From Leifsonia sp. Root1293 (GTDB lineage: Bacteria; Actinomycetota; Actinomycetes; Actinomycetales; Microbacteriaceae), in contig NZ_LMEH01000002.1 of the NCBI RefSeq assembly GCF_001425325.1, positions 27,005 through 91,004 on the forward strand: 64,000 bases of DNA, written 5' to 3'. Below the pieces are notes generated by a model that was not told the DNA's origin, searched no databases, and was given only the letters and a program-made list of their open reading frames with translations. Numbering within the stretch: the first letter of the stretch is position 1; each line of letters opens with the position of its first letter. Below are positions 34,700 through 43,655 of this stretch, piece after piece. Position numbers and translations under genes: made by a program.

Positions 34700-35704
34700 A
34701 TCCGTCGATCCGTCGTTCCCCTCGTCGCCCTCGCGGCATCCGGCATCCTGCTGGCCGGATGCGCAGCATCGCCGGCGCCGGACTCGACCTCCGGAACAGG
34801 AGGCACCGGTGCCGACACCACATCGACCGGTTACCCGCTCACCGTCGACAACTGCGGCACCGAGGTGGCCTTCACGCAGCCCCCGCAGAAGGTCGTGACG
34901 ATCAAGTCGACGACCCTCGAGACCCTGCTGTCGCTGGGCCTCGGCGAGCACGTCGTGGGCTCGGCGTTCACCGACGGACCCGTGCCCGACGACCAGGCGG
35001 ATGCGGCAGCCACCATTCCATCGATCTCCGACTTCGTTCCGGGCCAGGAGGCGACTCTCGCTCTCGAGCCCGACCTGGTCTACGCCGGCTGGGAGTCGAA
35101 CCTCACCGCGGAGGGCGCCGGCGATCGAGCCACCCTGGCCGGGCTCGGCGTGAACAGCTACGTCGCCCCATCGGCCTGCAAGGACGAGGCGTACAAGCCC
35201 GACCCGCTCACCTTCGACGATGTCTTCTCAGAGATCGAGGAGGTCGGGGCCATCTTCGACGTCCCCGACCGTGCCGCCGACCTCGTCGCCGAACAGCAGA
35301 AGCAGCTCGCTGCCGTTGCGAAGAACGAGTCGGGCCTCACCGCCCTCTGGTACAGCTCGGGGACCGACACCCCCTACGTCGGCGCCGGCATCGGAGCGCC
35401 AGAGATGATCATGCAGGCCGCCGGTCTCACGAACATTGCCGCCGACGTGCACGACACCTGGTCGGCACTCGGCTGGGAGTCGATCGTGGCCGACGACCCC
35501 GACGTCATCGTGCTCATCGACGCCACCTGGAACACGGCGGCCTCGAAGATCGCGGCCCTCGAGGCGAACCCCGCCACAGCCGAGCTGACAGCGGTCAAGG
35601 AGAAGCACTACGTGACGGTGCCGTTCCCGGCCGGTGAGGCCGGGGTGCGCAACGTCGACGCCGTCTCGAGCATCACCGGGCAACTGGAGAAGCTGGGCCT
35701 CTGA
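34700..35704 (+). CDS. Substrate-binding lipoprotein of a predicted F420-0/FO ABC importer
   Basis: A 334-residue BtuF/FecB-type binding protein. The signal peptide (RRSVVPLVALAASGILLAGC) ends in a lipobox, followed by a Thr/Gly linker. The mature part has EPDLVYAGWESNL, WYSSGTDTPYVGAGIGAPEMIMQAAGL and a C-terminal SITGQLEKLGL. With the next two genes it forms the actinobacterial cassette known as TIGR03868/03869/03873, proposed to import F420 lacking its glutamate tail. The frame has no ATG, GTG or TTG before the signal peptide. GGAGG (34690-34694) points to ATC at 34700, with the same spacing as the GTG gene at 56377. CTG 34649 is the other option. Confidence 0.82.
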   Translation: MRRSVVPLVALAASGILLAGCAASPAPDSTSGTGGTGADTTSTGYPLTVDNCGTEVAFTQPPQKVVTIKSTTLETLLSLGLGEHVVGSAFTDGPVPDDQADAAATIPSISDFVPGQEATLALEPDLVYAGWESNLTAEGAGDRATLAGLGVNSYVAPSACKDEAYKPDPLTFDDVFSEIEEVGAIFDVPDRAADLVAEQQKQLAAVAKNESGLTALWYSSGTDTPYVGAGIGAPEMIMQAAGLTNIAADVHDTWSALGWESIVADDPDVIVLIDATWNTAASKIAALEANPATAELTAVKEKHYVTVPFPAGEAGVRNVDAVSSITGQLEKLGL

Positions 35705-36777
35705 TGGCGGGCACGACGGGGATGGCGACAGCGCAGCAGGCGCCGGAGGCTGAGGCCACCCGGGCCTCGCGCCCGGTGCCCGCAGCGCTGTGGGCGCTCA
35801 TCCTCAGCGCGCTCCTCGTCGTCTCGATCGTCGTGGCCGTGACGATCGGGCCCGCCGGCCTCACCGCGAGCGACGTCTGGGCGAGCATCCTGGCCCACCT
35901 GGGATTCGGCGAGCCGACGCTCTCCCCCCTTCGCGACGGCATCGTCTGGCAGCTCCGGATGCCGCGAGTCCTCACGGCGGCAGCAGTCGGGGCCGGCCTC
36001 GCCCTCGCCGGCGCGATCATGCAGGCCGTCACCCGCAACCCCCTGGCCGATCCGTACCTGCTCGGGCTCTCCTCGGGAGCCTCCGTCGGCGCCGTCATCG
36101 TCCTGGTGCTCGGGGTGAGCCTCGCCCTGCCCTTCGCCGCCTTCGTCGGCGCGCTCGTCGCCCTCGGCTTCACCCTGGTGCTCGCCGGCGCCGCCGGGCG
36201 CATCACCCCGACCCGCACCGTGCTCGCCGGCCTCGCCGTCTCGAGCGTCTTCGGCGCCATCACGAGCCTCGTGATCTTCTGGAGCGCCACCGGCGACAGC
36301 TACCGGGAGATCCTCAACTGGCTGCTCGGATCCCTCGCCGGGGCGGAGTGGCCCGCCGTCGCGATCTCGGCCGGAGCCCTCGCGCTCGTCGGCCTGCCGC
36401 TCCTGGCGAGCGCCCGCACTCTCGACGCCTTCGCGTTCGGCGACTCGTCTGCGGCGGCCCTGGGCGTGCATGTCGATCGCACCCGCTGGCTCCTCCTCGG
36501 GGGCACAGCACTGCTCACCGGCGCCATGGTCTCGGTGAGCGGCTCGATCGGCTTCATCGGCCTCGTGCTCCCCCACGCCGTGCGTCTGCTCACGGGCCCG
36601 GGTCACCGCGCGCTCCTCCCCCTCTCGGCACTCGCCGGCGCCATCTTCCTCATCTGGGCCGACACCGGCGCCCGCACCCTGTTCGACCCCCGCGAGCTGC
36701 CGGTCGGCATTCTCACGGCCCTCGTGGGCGGCCCGGTCTTCGCCGTGCTCATCCTGCGCGATCGGAGGATCTCATGA
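35704..36777 (+). CDS. Permease of a predicted F420-0/FO ABC importer (FecCD family)
   Basis: A 357-residue membrane protein of the FecCD/BtuC family with about ten hydrophobic segments. Family landmarks: RMPRVLTAAAVGAGLALAGAIMQAVTRNPLADPYLLGLSSGASVGAV near 85-130 and GSIGFIGLVLPHAVRLLTGPGHRALLPLSALAGA near 280-313. The start codon shares a base with the binding-protein stop (TGATG). Directly before the ATPase gene and cofD, which ties the transporter to deazaflavin metabolism and argues against iron or B12. Confidence 0.9.
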   Translation: MAGTTGMATAQQAPEAEATRASRPVPAALWALILSALLVVSIVVAVTIGPAGLTASDVWASILAHLGFGEPTLSPLRDGIVWQLRMPRVLTAAAVGAGLALAGAIMQAVTRNPLADPYLLGLSSGASVGAVIVLVLGVSLALPFAAFVGALVALGFTLVLAGAAGRITPTRTVLAGLAVSSVFGAITSLVIFWSATGDSYREILNWLLGSLAGAEWPAVAISAGALALVGLPLLASARTLDAFAFGDSSAAALGVHVDRTRWLLLGGTALLTGAMVSVSGSIGFIGLVLPHAVRLLTGPGHRALLPLSALAGAIFLIWADTGARTLFDPRELPVGILTALVGGPVFAVLILRDRRIS

Positions 36778-37634
36778 CGGATGCCCCCCGGCCGTCGTCC
36801 GGCCTGTCCCTCGACCGCGTCGCCTTCTCCCGCGCGGGCCGGCTCATCATCGACGGCGTCGACGTGACCCTGCCGCGCGGCGCATTCGGCGCCCTCGTCG
36901 GGCCGAACGGCGCGGGCAAGTCCACCCTGTTGCACCTCATCGCATCCATCGAGCGGGCGGCATCCGGCAGCATCGTGTTCGACGGGTCCGCACTCCCCGC
37001 CATGGCGCGTCGCGAGCGCGCACGCACCGTCGCCGTCGCCGAGCAGCAGTCGGACACCGAACTCGACCTCAGCGTGCTCGAGGCCGTCATGCTCGGGCGA
37101 ACTCCGCACCTCGGCGCCTTCGCCAGCGCCTCGGCGACGGATGCCGCCGTCGTGCGCGACGCCCTGGCCGCCGTCGGGGCGGCCGACCTCGCCACGCGAC
37201 GCTTCCACACTCTCTCCGGAGGCGAGCGCCAGCGCGTCACCTTGGCCCGCGCGCTCGCTCAGCAGCCGTCGCTGCTGCTCGCGGACGAGCCGACCAACCA
37301 CCTCGACATCAGGTCCCAGCTCTCGGCGCTGTCCCTGCTGACGGAACTCGCCCGGGGCGGGCTCACTGTTCTCGCCGCCCTGCACGACCTGGGCCACGCC
37401 GCAGCGCACGCCGACCACGTGATCGTGCTGGCCGCGGGCCGGGTCGTCGCGGCCGGCGAGCCTGCCACAGTGCTCACGCCGGAACTGGTGCTCGACGTCT
37501 ACGGGGTGCGCGCCGCCGTGCTGCAGCATCCGCTGACCGGTCGACCGCTGCTCGCCTTCGCCGAGAACCCGCCTGCCATCGCGTCCATCGACGAACCCGA
37601 CCCGACCGCTCTCGACCTGGAGTCCTCCCTGTGA
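36774..37634 (+). CDS. ATPase of a predicted F420-0/FO ABC importer
   Basis: A 286-residue FecE/BtuD-type ATPase: Walker A GPNGAGKST near 41-49, signature LSGGERQRVTLARALA near 147, Walker B LLLADEPTNHLDI near 170 and the switch histidine in LAALHDLGHAAAHADHV near 205. ATGA overlap with the permease, GTGA overlap with cofD. The C-terminus is longer than usual and acidic. Together with the two preceding genes it makes a complete importer. Confidence 0.9.
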   Translation: MTDAPRPSSGLSLDRVAFSRAGRLIIDGVDVTLPRGAFGALVGPNGAGKSTLLHLIASIERAASGSIVFDGSALPAMARRERARTVAVAEQQSDTELDLSVLEAVMLGRTPHLGAFASASATDAAVVRDALAAVGAADLATRRFHTLSGGERQRVTLARALAQQPSLLLADEPTNHLDIRSQLSALSLLTELARGGLTVLAALHDLGHAAAHADHVIVLAAGRVVAAGEPATVLTPELVLDVYGVRAAVLQHPLTGRPLLAFAENPPAIASIDEPDPTALDLESSL

Positions 37635-38629
37635 CGAAGATCACCATCCTCGCCGGCGGTGTCGGCGGGGCGCGCTTCACGCGCGGCCTGCTGGCGCACC
37701 TGAGTGCCACCGATCCCGCGGCAACCGTCACCGTCGTCGCCAACACGGGCGACGACCTGTGGCTGGCCGGGTTGCGGGTCTGCCCCGACCTCGACTCGAT
37801 CATGTACACGCTCGGTGGCGCCAATGACGACGAGCGCGGATGGGGGCGCACCGGGGAGACCGAGAGGGTGAGCGCCGAGCTCGCCGCCTACGGCGTCGGA
37901 TGGCCCTGGTTCACTCTGGGCGACCTCGACCTGGGCACGCACATCGCCCGGTCGTCATGGCTGCGCGACGGCCTGCCGCTCAGCGAGGCGACGCGCCGGC
38001 TGGCCGCCCGCTGGGACCTCGGCGTGACCCTCCTCCCGGCCACGGACGACGAGGTGGAGACGATCGTGACGGTGGCGGCAGACCCTGCCGACACCGCCTC
38101 CTCCGCCGAGGACATGCACTTCGAGGAATGGTGGGTACGCCTGCGCGCCTCCCGCCCGGCACTCGCATTCACCCAGCGGAATGTCTTCGCTGCGCAGCCG
38201 GCACCCGGCGTGCTCGATGCCATCGCCGAGGCCGACGTGGTGCTGTTCGCCCCCTCGAATCCCGTCGTCTCGATCGGCACCATCCTCGGGATCCCGGGCA
38301 TCGCGGATGCCGTCCGCTCGACGCCGGCTCCGGTCGTCGGCGTCTCGCCGATCATCGGCGGCGGAGTCGTGCGCGGCATGGCCGACGCCTGCCTCAGCGC
38401 GATCGGCGTCGAGACCAGCGCCGCCGCGGTCGCCCAGCACTACGGGTCGCGGAGAAGCGGCGGGCTCATCGACGGCTGGTTGGTCGACGAGGTGGACGCC
38501 GATGTTGTCGCGGTGCTGGAGGCCGACGGCATCCGCTCGGCCGCCAGACCGCTCTGGTTCAGTTCGGTCGAGGAGACTGCAGCGATCGCCGGCGCTGCGC
38601 TCGCACTGGCAGTCGTGCGACACTCGTGA
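37631..38629 (+). CDS. cofD: 2-phospho-L-lactate transferase (CofD/FbiA)
   Basis: A 332-residue enzyme of coenzyme F420 synthesis. It joins FO (the deazaflavin chromophore) to a phospholactyl or phosphoenolpyruvyl group delivered as a GDP derivative, giving F420-0 or its dehydro form. Diagnostic features: N-terminal GGVGGAR (residues 9-15), VANTGDDLWLAGLRVCPDLDSIMYTLGG near 37-64, LGDLDLGTHIAR near 97 and APSNPVVSIGTILGIPGI near 205-222. The GTG start overlaps the ATPase stop. Being fourth in the importer operon, it suggests the transported compound is its substrate FO or a close relative. Confidence 0.95.
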   Translation: MTKITILAGGVGGARFTRGLLAHLSATDPAATVTVVANTGDDLWLAGLRVCPDLDSIMYTLGGANDDERGWGRTGETERVSAELAAYGVGWPWFTLGDLDLGTHIARSSWLRDGLPLSEATRRLAARWDLGVTLLPATDDEVETIVTVAADPADTASSAEDMHFEEWWVRLRASRPALAFTQRNVFAAQPAPGVLDAIAEADVVLFAPSNPVVSIGTILGIPGIADAVRSTPAPVVGVSPIIGGGVVRGMADACLSAIGVETSAAAVAQHYGSRRSGGLIDGWLVDEVDADVVAVLEADGIRSAARPLWFSSVEETAAIAGAALALAVVRHS

Positions 38630-39291
38630 GGGTGACCGCTCAACCCTCCCCCGATCCGAAGGCGTCGCACGATGTGCCGACGACACCCCGCCTCATCATG
38701 GCGCGACACGGGGAGACGGCGTGGAGCCGCAGCGGCCAGCACACCGGCACCACCGACCTGCCGCTGACCCCAGCCGGGGAAGACCAGGCCCGAGAGCTCG
38801 GACGCGCCCTCGGCGGTCAGCACTTCGACCTCGTCATCTCCAGCCCCCTGCAGCGGGCTCGGGAGACCGCCCGCCTGGCCGGCTACGGCGCTGAGATGCA
38901 GACCGATCCGAATCTGGTGGAGTGGGACTACGGCGCCTACGAGGGCGTGACGAGCGCCCAGATCGTGGCCGACCTCGGCCACGACTGGAATCTCTGGACC
39001 GATGGCGTTCCGGCCGGCGACACTCCCGGCGAGACGGCCGAAGAGGTGCAGAAGCGTGCGCTGACCGTCATCGCCCGGTGCGACGCCGTGCTCGACGCCG
39101 GTGGCGACGTGCTGCTCGTGGCGCACGGGCACATGCTGCGAGCGATCGCGGCGGCCTGGCTCGGACTGCGGCCGCAGGATGGCGCCGTGTTCTCGCTGTC
39201 GACCGGCACCGTGTCGGAGCTCGCGTTCGAGCACGCCCACCACGTCATCAGGTTGTGGAACTGCCCGCCCGAGGCTCTCGCTCGTCGGTGA
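38626..39291 (+). CDS. Histidine phosphatase family protein (phosphoglycerate-mutase-like)
   Basis: A 221-residue enzyme. The catalytic motif RHGETAW (about residues 26-32) starts the domain, with SSPLQRARETARLAG near 68-82, the acid in LVEWDYGAYEG near 95 and the second histidine in LLVAHGHMLRAIA near 165. A disordered stretch of about 20 residues precedes it. The GTG overlaps the cofD stop (GTGA), so it is the last gene of the deazaflavin operon. A phosphatase step in handling a phospholactate- or phosphate-containing intermediate is possible. A general phosphatase is equally likely. Confidence 0.88.
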   Translation: MRVTAQPSPDPKASHDVPTTPRLIMARHGETAWSRSGQHTGTTDLPLTPAGEDQARELGRALGGQHFDLVISSPLQRARETARLAGYGAEMQTDPNLVEWDYGAYEGVTSAQIVADLGHDWNLWTDGVPAGDTPGETAEEVQKRALTVIARCDAVLDAGGDVLLVAHGHMLRAIAAAWLGLRPQDGAVFSLSTGTVSELAFEHAHHVIRLWNCPPEALARR

Positions 39292-39306
39292 GTCGAAGAC
39301 CGTCGT

Positions 39307-40119
39307 TCAGGCGAGCACGTCCTTGGTGAGGAACCGCCCGAAGGCCAGCGCCCCGAAGACGGCGATGTAGCCGGCCTGCAGCAGCGCGTTGTCGCCGAAG
39401 GATGCCCACGAGACGGGGTCGCGCAGAATGTCGGCGAACCCGAACCAGTAGTGGCTGAAGAGCCACGGATGCAGCCACTCGGTCTGGGGCAGCGCGTCGA
39501 GGATCTGCGACGCGACCGAGAACGAGATCGTCGCGGCCATGGCCCCGACCGGAACGTTCGTGAGCGTGGAGAAGAACAGCCCGATGGCCGAGAGCCCGAG
39601 CAGCGAGACGGCGACGTAGCCCGCGATGGCCAGGAAGCGCAGCAGCGCCTCGCCCACACCGATCGTCGTCCCCGAGAGCACCGTGACGGGTCCGACGGGG
39701 AAGAGGGCGGCTCCGATGAGGGTGCCGGCGATGACCACGGTGAGAGCTGCCGCGAGGCAGAAGGCGGCGGCTCCGAGGTACTTCACTCCGAGGAGCTTCG
39801 CTCGCCCTGCCGGCGCGACCAGCAGGTAGCGCAGGGTGCCGTGGGCTGCCTCGCCCGCGATGGTGTCGCCGGCGACGACGCCGACGGTGAGCGGCAGGAA
39901 GAGGGGAATGGCCACGACGAGCGCAGAGACCCCGACGAAGAGGCCGTTCTGGGTCACCTGGTCGAGGAAGGCCGGGCCGCGGCCGGTTCCCGGGGACGAC
40001 GCGAGCCTGATGGCGACGGCGATGAGGATGGGGATGGCCGCGAGCGCTCCTAGCAGCGCGACGGTGCGGCGGCGCGAGAAGAGGATGCGCAACTCGGAGA
40101 GCAGCAGGCTACTGAACAA
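39307..40119 (-). CDS. ABC-2 type permease subunit
   Basis: A 270-residue membrane protein with about six hydrophobic segments, beginning near residue 22 (VALLGALAAIPILIAVAIRL), then 57-80, 105-130, 140-165, 175-195 and 245-265. It has the GDTIAGEAAHGTLRYLLVAPAGR motif near 84-106 typical of ABC-2 exporters. The likely start is TTG 40119, 11 bases inside the ATPase gene, since no ATG or GTG gives a better fit. Forms an exporter with the ATPase at 40109-41083. Substrate unknown. Confidence 0.82.
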   Translation of the reverse strand: MFSSLLLSELRILFSRRRTVALLGALAAIPILIAVAIRLASSPGTGRGPAFLDQVTQNGLFVGVSALVVAIPLFLPLTVGVVAGDTIAGEAAHGTLRYLLVAPAGRAKLLGVKYLGAAAFCLAAALTVVIAGTLIGAALFPVGPVTVLSGTTIGVGEALLRFLAIAGYVAVSLLGLSAIGLFFSTLTNVPVGAMAATISFSVASQILDALPQTEWLHPWLFSHYWFGFADILRDPVSWASFGDNALLQAGYIAVFGALAFGRFLTKDVLA

Positions 40120-41083
40120 CGTCGAACCCCTCTCCGGTGAGGGCGACGAAGCGATCCTCGAGGCTGGGCTGCTCCAGGGCGAACCCGCGCACCCGCACGC
40201 CGGCCTCGACGAGGGCGGCGACGATGGCCTCGGGCCGGATGTCATCGCCACGGGCCTGCTCGGGCACGGATGCCGCCACGTGGTCGGGCTCCTCCTCCTC
40301 GAGAAGCGTCAGGCCCAGTCCCGACAGCACCCGACGCGCGTCCGCGGCATCCGGAGTCTGAACGATGACGCGGGCCGCGCCGACCCGCCGCAGGTCGTCG
40401 AGAGTGCCCGTGGCCACCAGCGCGCCCGCACTCATCACGCCGACGTGGGTGCAGATCTGCTCGATCTCGGCGAGCAGGTGGCTGGAGACGAAGATGGTGG
40501 TTCCGCCCTCGGCGAGCGAGCGGATGAGGGCGCGCACCTCGCGTGTTCCCTGCGGATCGAGCCCGTTGGTGGGTTCATCGAGAACGAGCAGCTCACGCGG
40601 CATGAGCAGGGTGTTCGCCAGCCCGAGCCTCTGCTTCATGCCGAGGGAGTACGCGTGCACCTTCTTGCCGGCGGCGTGGCCGAGCCCGACGCGTTCCAGT
40701 GCCGCATCGACCCGGGCCCCGCGGGTGCGGGAGGGGGCGAGGGGATCAGCCGAGTCGAAGCGCCTCAGGTTGGCCGCGCCGGACAGGAACGGCGAGAACG
40801 CCGGCCCCTCCACCAGGGCGCCGACCCGAGGCAGCACCTCGGCCAGCCGGCGCGGCATCTCCTCGCCCAGCAGGCGCACCGACCCGCTACTCGCACTGAC
40901 GAGGCCGAGCATCATGCGGATGCTGGTGGTCTTGCCCGACCCGTTCGGCCCGAGGAAGCCGAACACCGATCCCCGCGGAACCGCGAGATCGATGCCGGCG
41001 ACGGCGGTCTGGCGGCCGAAGCGCTTGGTCAGGTCGTGAGTCTCGATCGCGAGATCGGAGGACTCACCGCCCGGCAGCGGCAT
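40109..41083 (-). CDS. ABC transporter ATPase (CcmA/drug-export type)
   Basis: A 324-residue ATPase: Walker A GPNGSGKTT near 45-53, signature YSLGMKQRLGLANTLL near 145, Walker B LLVLDEPTNGLDPQG near 165 and the DrrA-like C-terminal extension of about 90 residues. The start at 41083 lies 20 bases inside the preceding LolA-like gene. An earlier in-frame start at 41110 would lie deeper inside that gene. Operon: LolA-like protein, ATPase, permease. Confidence 0.88.
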   Translation of the reverse strand: MPLPGGESSDLAIETHDLTKRFGRQTAVAGIDLAVPRGSVFGFLGPNGSGKTTSIRMMLGLVSASSGSVRLLGEEMPRRLAEVLPRVGALVEGPAFSPFLSGAANLRRFDSADPLAPSRTRGARVDAALERVGLGHAAGKKVHAYSLGMKQRLGLANTLLMPRELLVLDEPTNGLDPQGTREVRALIRSLAEGGTTIFVSSHLLAEIEQICTHVGVMSAGALVATGTLDDLRRVGAARVIVQTPDAADARRVLSGLGLTLLEEEEPDHVAASVPEQARGDDIRPEAIVAALVEAGVRVRGFALEQPSLEDRFVALTGEGFDVVQ

Positions 41084-42173
41084 CCTCCAGCGCGGCGGGC
41101 GAGACGGCACCGGCGAGGATGCGCCCGTCGTCGGTGAAGAGAACGCTGAGCAACGTCGTCGAGATGACCCTGCCGCCGTCGACGGGTTCGGCAGCGGTGT
41201 CGAGCAGCGGAGAGTCGGCCAGCTCGGTCGGAACCTCGGATGCCGCGATCTCGACGATCGACGACCAGCCGGTTCCGAGAACCGTGGGCTCGGCCCCGTC
41301 GTGCTCGGGAGTGCCGACGTCGCCGCGGTCGGCGAACGCGTCGGGATCCGGCAGGGGCTGCTCGGTCACGGTCGTGCCGGCCGGCGGGGTGAAGTCGAAG
41401 AGGGCGGCATCCGGAGCATCGAGCGAGAGCTCCGAGAACGCGAGGGAGAAGGCGGGGGCATCGGAGCCGGCGGCCGTGACGGCCACCCCAATGGGGAGTC
41501 CGGTGGCGGAGTCGACGTCGATCGAGACCGATCCGACCAGGGTGTCGGACGACCGCGGCGTGAGGATGAGTTCGTAGACCGTGCGGCCGGCGACGGTCGC
41601 GTCAGTGCCGACGCTCACCGTGGTGCTCGGATCGAGCTTCGCGAGCAGCTCATCCGCGACGGCGCTCGGGGTCGGGATGTCGGCGGCATCCGGAGCCTGC
41701 TTCGCATCGAAGCCGCCCGTCGGTGCCGGGGCGTGGGTCGCCGATGCCGCCTCGGAGTCGTAGATCCACACGCCGTCCGGCGTGGCGACGACATCGCGCT
41801 CGGCGAGGGAGTCCATGACCTGCAGGCGCGCGTCGGTTCCATCGACGAAGACGCGGGCGGTGTGGGATCCGGTGAGGAGTTCGAGGGCGCTGGAGACATC
41901 GGTTCCGGATGCCGCCGAGCCGGCCGGGCCGGAGCTGGCGCCGCCGACGCCTCCGAGCGACGACAGGTCGGGCAGTCCGAGGTCGGAACTCTGCTCTATG
42001 GTGCCGGAGAAGGCCGTGACCTCGGCGTTCTGCGCGAGCTCGAGAACCTCCGCCGCCGTCTTGTCCGGCAGATCGACGGAGGCGCCGGCCGTCAGCGGCA
42101 CGGCGAACACGCCGACCCCGATCACCACGGGAACGATCACCCCCGGAAGCCACATCGCAGAACGCCTCGTCAT
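41064..42173 (-). CDS. Exported LolA/RseB-like protein
   Basis: A 369-residue protein with an N-terminal signal or anchor helix (residues 7-30, MWLPGVIVPVVIGVGVFAVP), then a region resembling LolA and MucB/RseB beta-sheet folds: TAFSGTIEQSSDLGLP near 55, ARLQVMDSLAERDVVATPDGVWIYDSE near 120-146 and IDVDSATGLPIGVAVTAAGSDAPAFSLAFSELSL near 220-253. In actinobacteria such proteins often precede an ABC exporter, as here. A role in lipid handling or stress sensing at the membrane is inferred. The start is backed by a TACGCT box 6 bases upstream. Confidence 0.72.
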   Translation of the reverse strand: MTRRSAMWLPGVIVPVVIGVGVFAVPLTAGASVDLPDKTAAEVLELAQNAEVTAFSGTIEQSSDLGLPDLSSLGGVGGASSGPAGSAASGTDVSSALELLTGSHTARVFVDGTDARLQVMDSLAERDVVATPDGVWIYDSEAASATHAPAPTGGFDAKQAPDAADIPTPSAVADELLAKLDPSTTVSVGTDATVAGRTVYELILTPRSSDTLVGSVSIDVDSATGLPIGVAVTAAGSDAPAFSLAFSELSLDAPDAALFDFTPPAGTTVTEQPLPDPDAFADRGDVGTPEHDGAEPTVLGTGWSSIVEIAASEVPTELADSPLLDTAAEPVDGGRVISTTLLSVLFTDDGRILAGAVSPAALEDAAAGR

Positions 42174-42179
42174 CGTTCC

Positions 42180-42185
42180 AGCGTA
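42180..42185 (-). promoter_or_regulatory. -10 element of the LolA-like gene (leaderless)
   Basis: TACGCT on the minus strand ends 6 bases before the ATG at 42173, the same box and spacing as at 11263. Confidence 0.45.
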
Positions 42186-42243
42186 CGTCCGGACCGGCCG
42201 GCGATGGGGGTTCCCCACCAAACCCCCAGCGAGGAGACTCCGG

Positions 42244-43029
42244 CTAGTCCCGTGCGGCCAGCACCTCGTCGAGACGCCGGTCGACCGCCGGCGTGAACGC
42301 CCGCGCCCACAGTGCGTAGCCGCGATCATTGGGGTGGAACAGGTCGCCGGCGAACTGGGTCGAAACGCCCCACAGGCCCTGCCTCTTGGTGATCCGATGC
42401 AGGTCGACGACCTCGAGGCCGGCCTCGGCGGCGGCCGCCCGCAACAACCTGTTGGCCACGACGACCTTGCGCTCACCCGGCAGGAAGTAGAAGCTCGGCA
42501 GGTCGGCGACGATGGCGTGCTTCGGGAGGGCCGCGAACAGCTCGTGGATCTCGCTGTCGAAGCGCACCGGGTCGAAATCGGCGATGTCGTTCGCCCCGAT
42601 GCAGACGGTCAGGATGTCGGGCTCGTCACCGAGCGCTGCGAGCAGCGGCAGCTCGATGTCGATGGCTGTGCGCACGGTGCCGCCCGAGACGCTGAGATTG
42701 GCGACGCGCACCGTGCGGTCGGTGCGGTTGCGCAGTTCGCGGGCGAGGAATCCGACGTAGCTGTGGGCCGGGCGGCTCGCACCGATGCCCTGCGCGGCGG
42801 AGTCGCCGATCGCGGCGTAGAGGATCTCGCCCGGCTGGGATCCGAGATCCCGCCAGTAGGCGGAGTTCACGGGGATGGTTCCCGAGAGCGTGCCGCGCCA
42901 GTGCTCGCGCCGACCCCGCAGCCAGGCCACCCAGAGCGCGACGGTGACGAAGCTCCCGATGACGCCGACGACAGCACCCGCCAGTCTGGCGCCGGCGCGG
43001 GACTGGGACCGATGGCGGAACGGCGTCAT
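42244..43029 (-). CDS. SGNH/GDSL-family hydrolase, membrane-anchored
   Basis: A 261-residue esterase-like protein. An N-terminal hydrophobic segment (residues 16-38) may anchor it. Catalytic blocks are clear: block I IGDSAAQG (serine near 73), block II Gly in VSGGTVRT, block III GANDIADF near 143 and block V DLFHPNDRGY (Asp and His near 228-231). It is the last gene of the cofE-fgd-cofC unit and overlaps cofC by ATGA. No link to F420 is known to me, and the association may be only operonic. Confidence 0.88.
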   Translation of the reverse strand: MTPFRHRSQSRAGARLAGAVVGVIGSFVTVALWVAWLRGRREHWRGTLSGTIPVNSAYWRDLGSQPGEILYAAIGDSAAQGIGASRPAHSYVGFLARELRNRTDRTVRVANLSVSGGTVRTAIDIELPLLAALGDEPDILTVCIGANDIADFDPVRFDSEIHELFAALPKHAIVADLPSFYFLPGERKVVVANRLLRAAAAEAGLEVVDLHRITKRQGLWGVSTQFAGDLFHPNDRGYALWARAFTPAVDRRLDEVLAARD

Positions 43030-43655
43030 GATCGGATCCCCTGCAATGCCAGGGCGGCGCTCGTGCGTCCGCCGACTCCCAGTCTCACGGCCTCGTCCAG
43101 GGCGGCGGGCACGTCGACGTCCCGGCGGAGCGACGGCGCCGCTTCCAGGCGGGCGTGGCCGAGGCCCGCGTGCGCCACGGCGGATGCCTCGCCGAAGCGG
43201 GGTTCCAGTGCCAGACCCGCACGGGCAGTGAGCAGCGTGGTTCCGGTGCCCTCGGCATCCGGGACGAAACCCCGGTCGACGCCCTCTGCCGAAGTGAGAG
43301 CCGCGTCCAGGTCGTCGCTGCGGAGGGCGGGCAGGTCGCCGAGGAGCACGGCGATGCCCGCCGTCTCCGGCTCTGGCCCGCCCCCGGCCGCGTCGATGCC
43401 CAGCTCGATCGCCGCGTTCAGGCCGCGTCGACCGCCCTCGGGCACGACGGTGACGGAGGAGGGCCAGTCGACCTCGGCATCCGTCACGACGTAGACGCGC
43501 TCGACTCGCTCCGCGGCCAGAGCAGCCGCAACGGTGTCGTAGGCGAACGCGAGCGCCAGCGACGACCGCTCAGCCGCCGGGAGCTCGTCGCCGAGTCGGC
43601 TCTTGGCGTCGATCGTGCCCTTCACCGGCACGACCAGGGACCATCCGGCTGTCAC
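43026..43655 (-). CDS. cofC: 2-phospho-L-lactate (or PEP) guanylyltransferase (CofC/FbiD)
   Basis: A 209-residue nucleotidyltransferase that activates phospholactate, or phosphoenolpyruvate in mycobacteria, with GTP for CofD. Motifs: [18 protein letters not shown] near 8-25, [10 protein letters not shown] near 54, [15 protein letters not shown] near 73, [17 protein letters not shown] near 103-119 and [10 protein letters not shown] near 132. The GTG start overlaps the fgd stop as GTGA. With cofD and cofE in the same window, the part of the F420 pathway after FO is almost complete. Confidence 0.93.
   Translation of the reverse strand: MTAGWSLVVPVKGTIDAKSRLGDELPAAERSSLALAFAYDTVAAALAAERVERVYVVTDAEVDWPSSVTVVPEGGRRGLNAAIELGIDAAGGGPEPETAGIAVLLGDLPALRSDDLDAALTSAEGVDRGFVPDAEGTGTTLLTARAGLALEPRFGEASAVAHAGLGHARLEAAPSLRRDVDVPAALDEAVRLGVGGRTSAALALQGIRS

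Noticed and set aside
34700..37634. Iron-siderophore or B12 importer
   Set aside because: The FecCD/BtuF-like families would allow it, but the translational coupling to cofD and the F420 genes around make the predicted F420-0/FO cassette a better fit.
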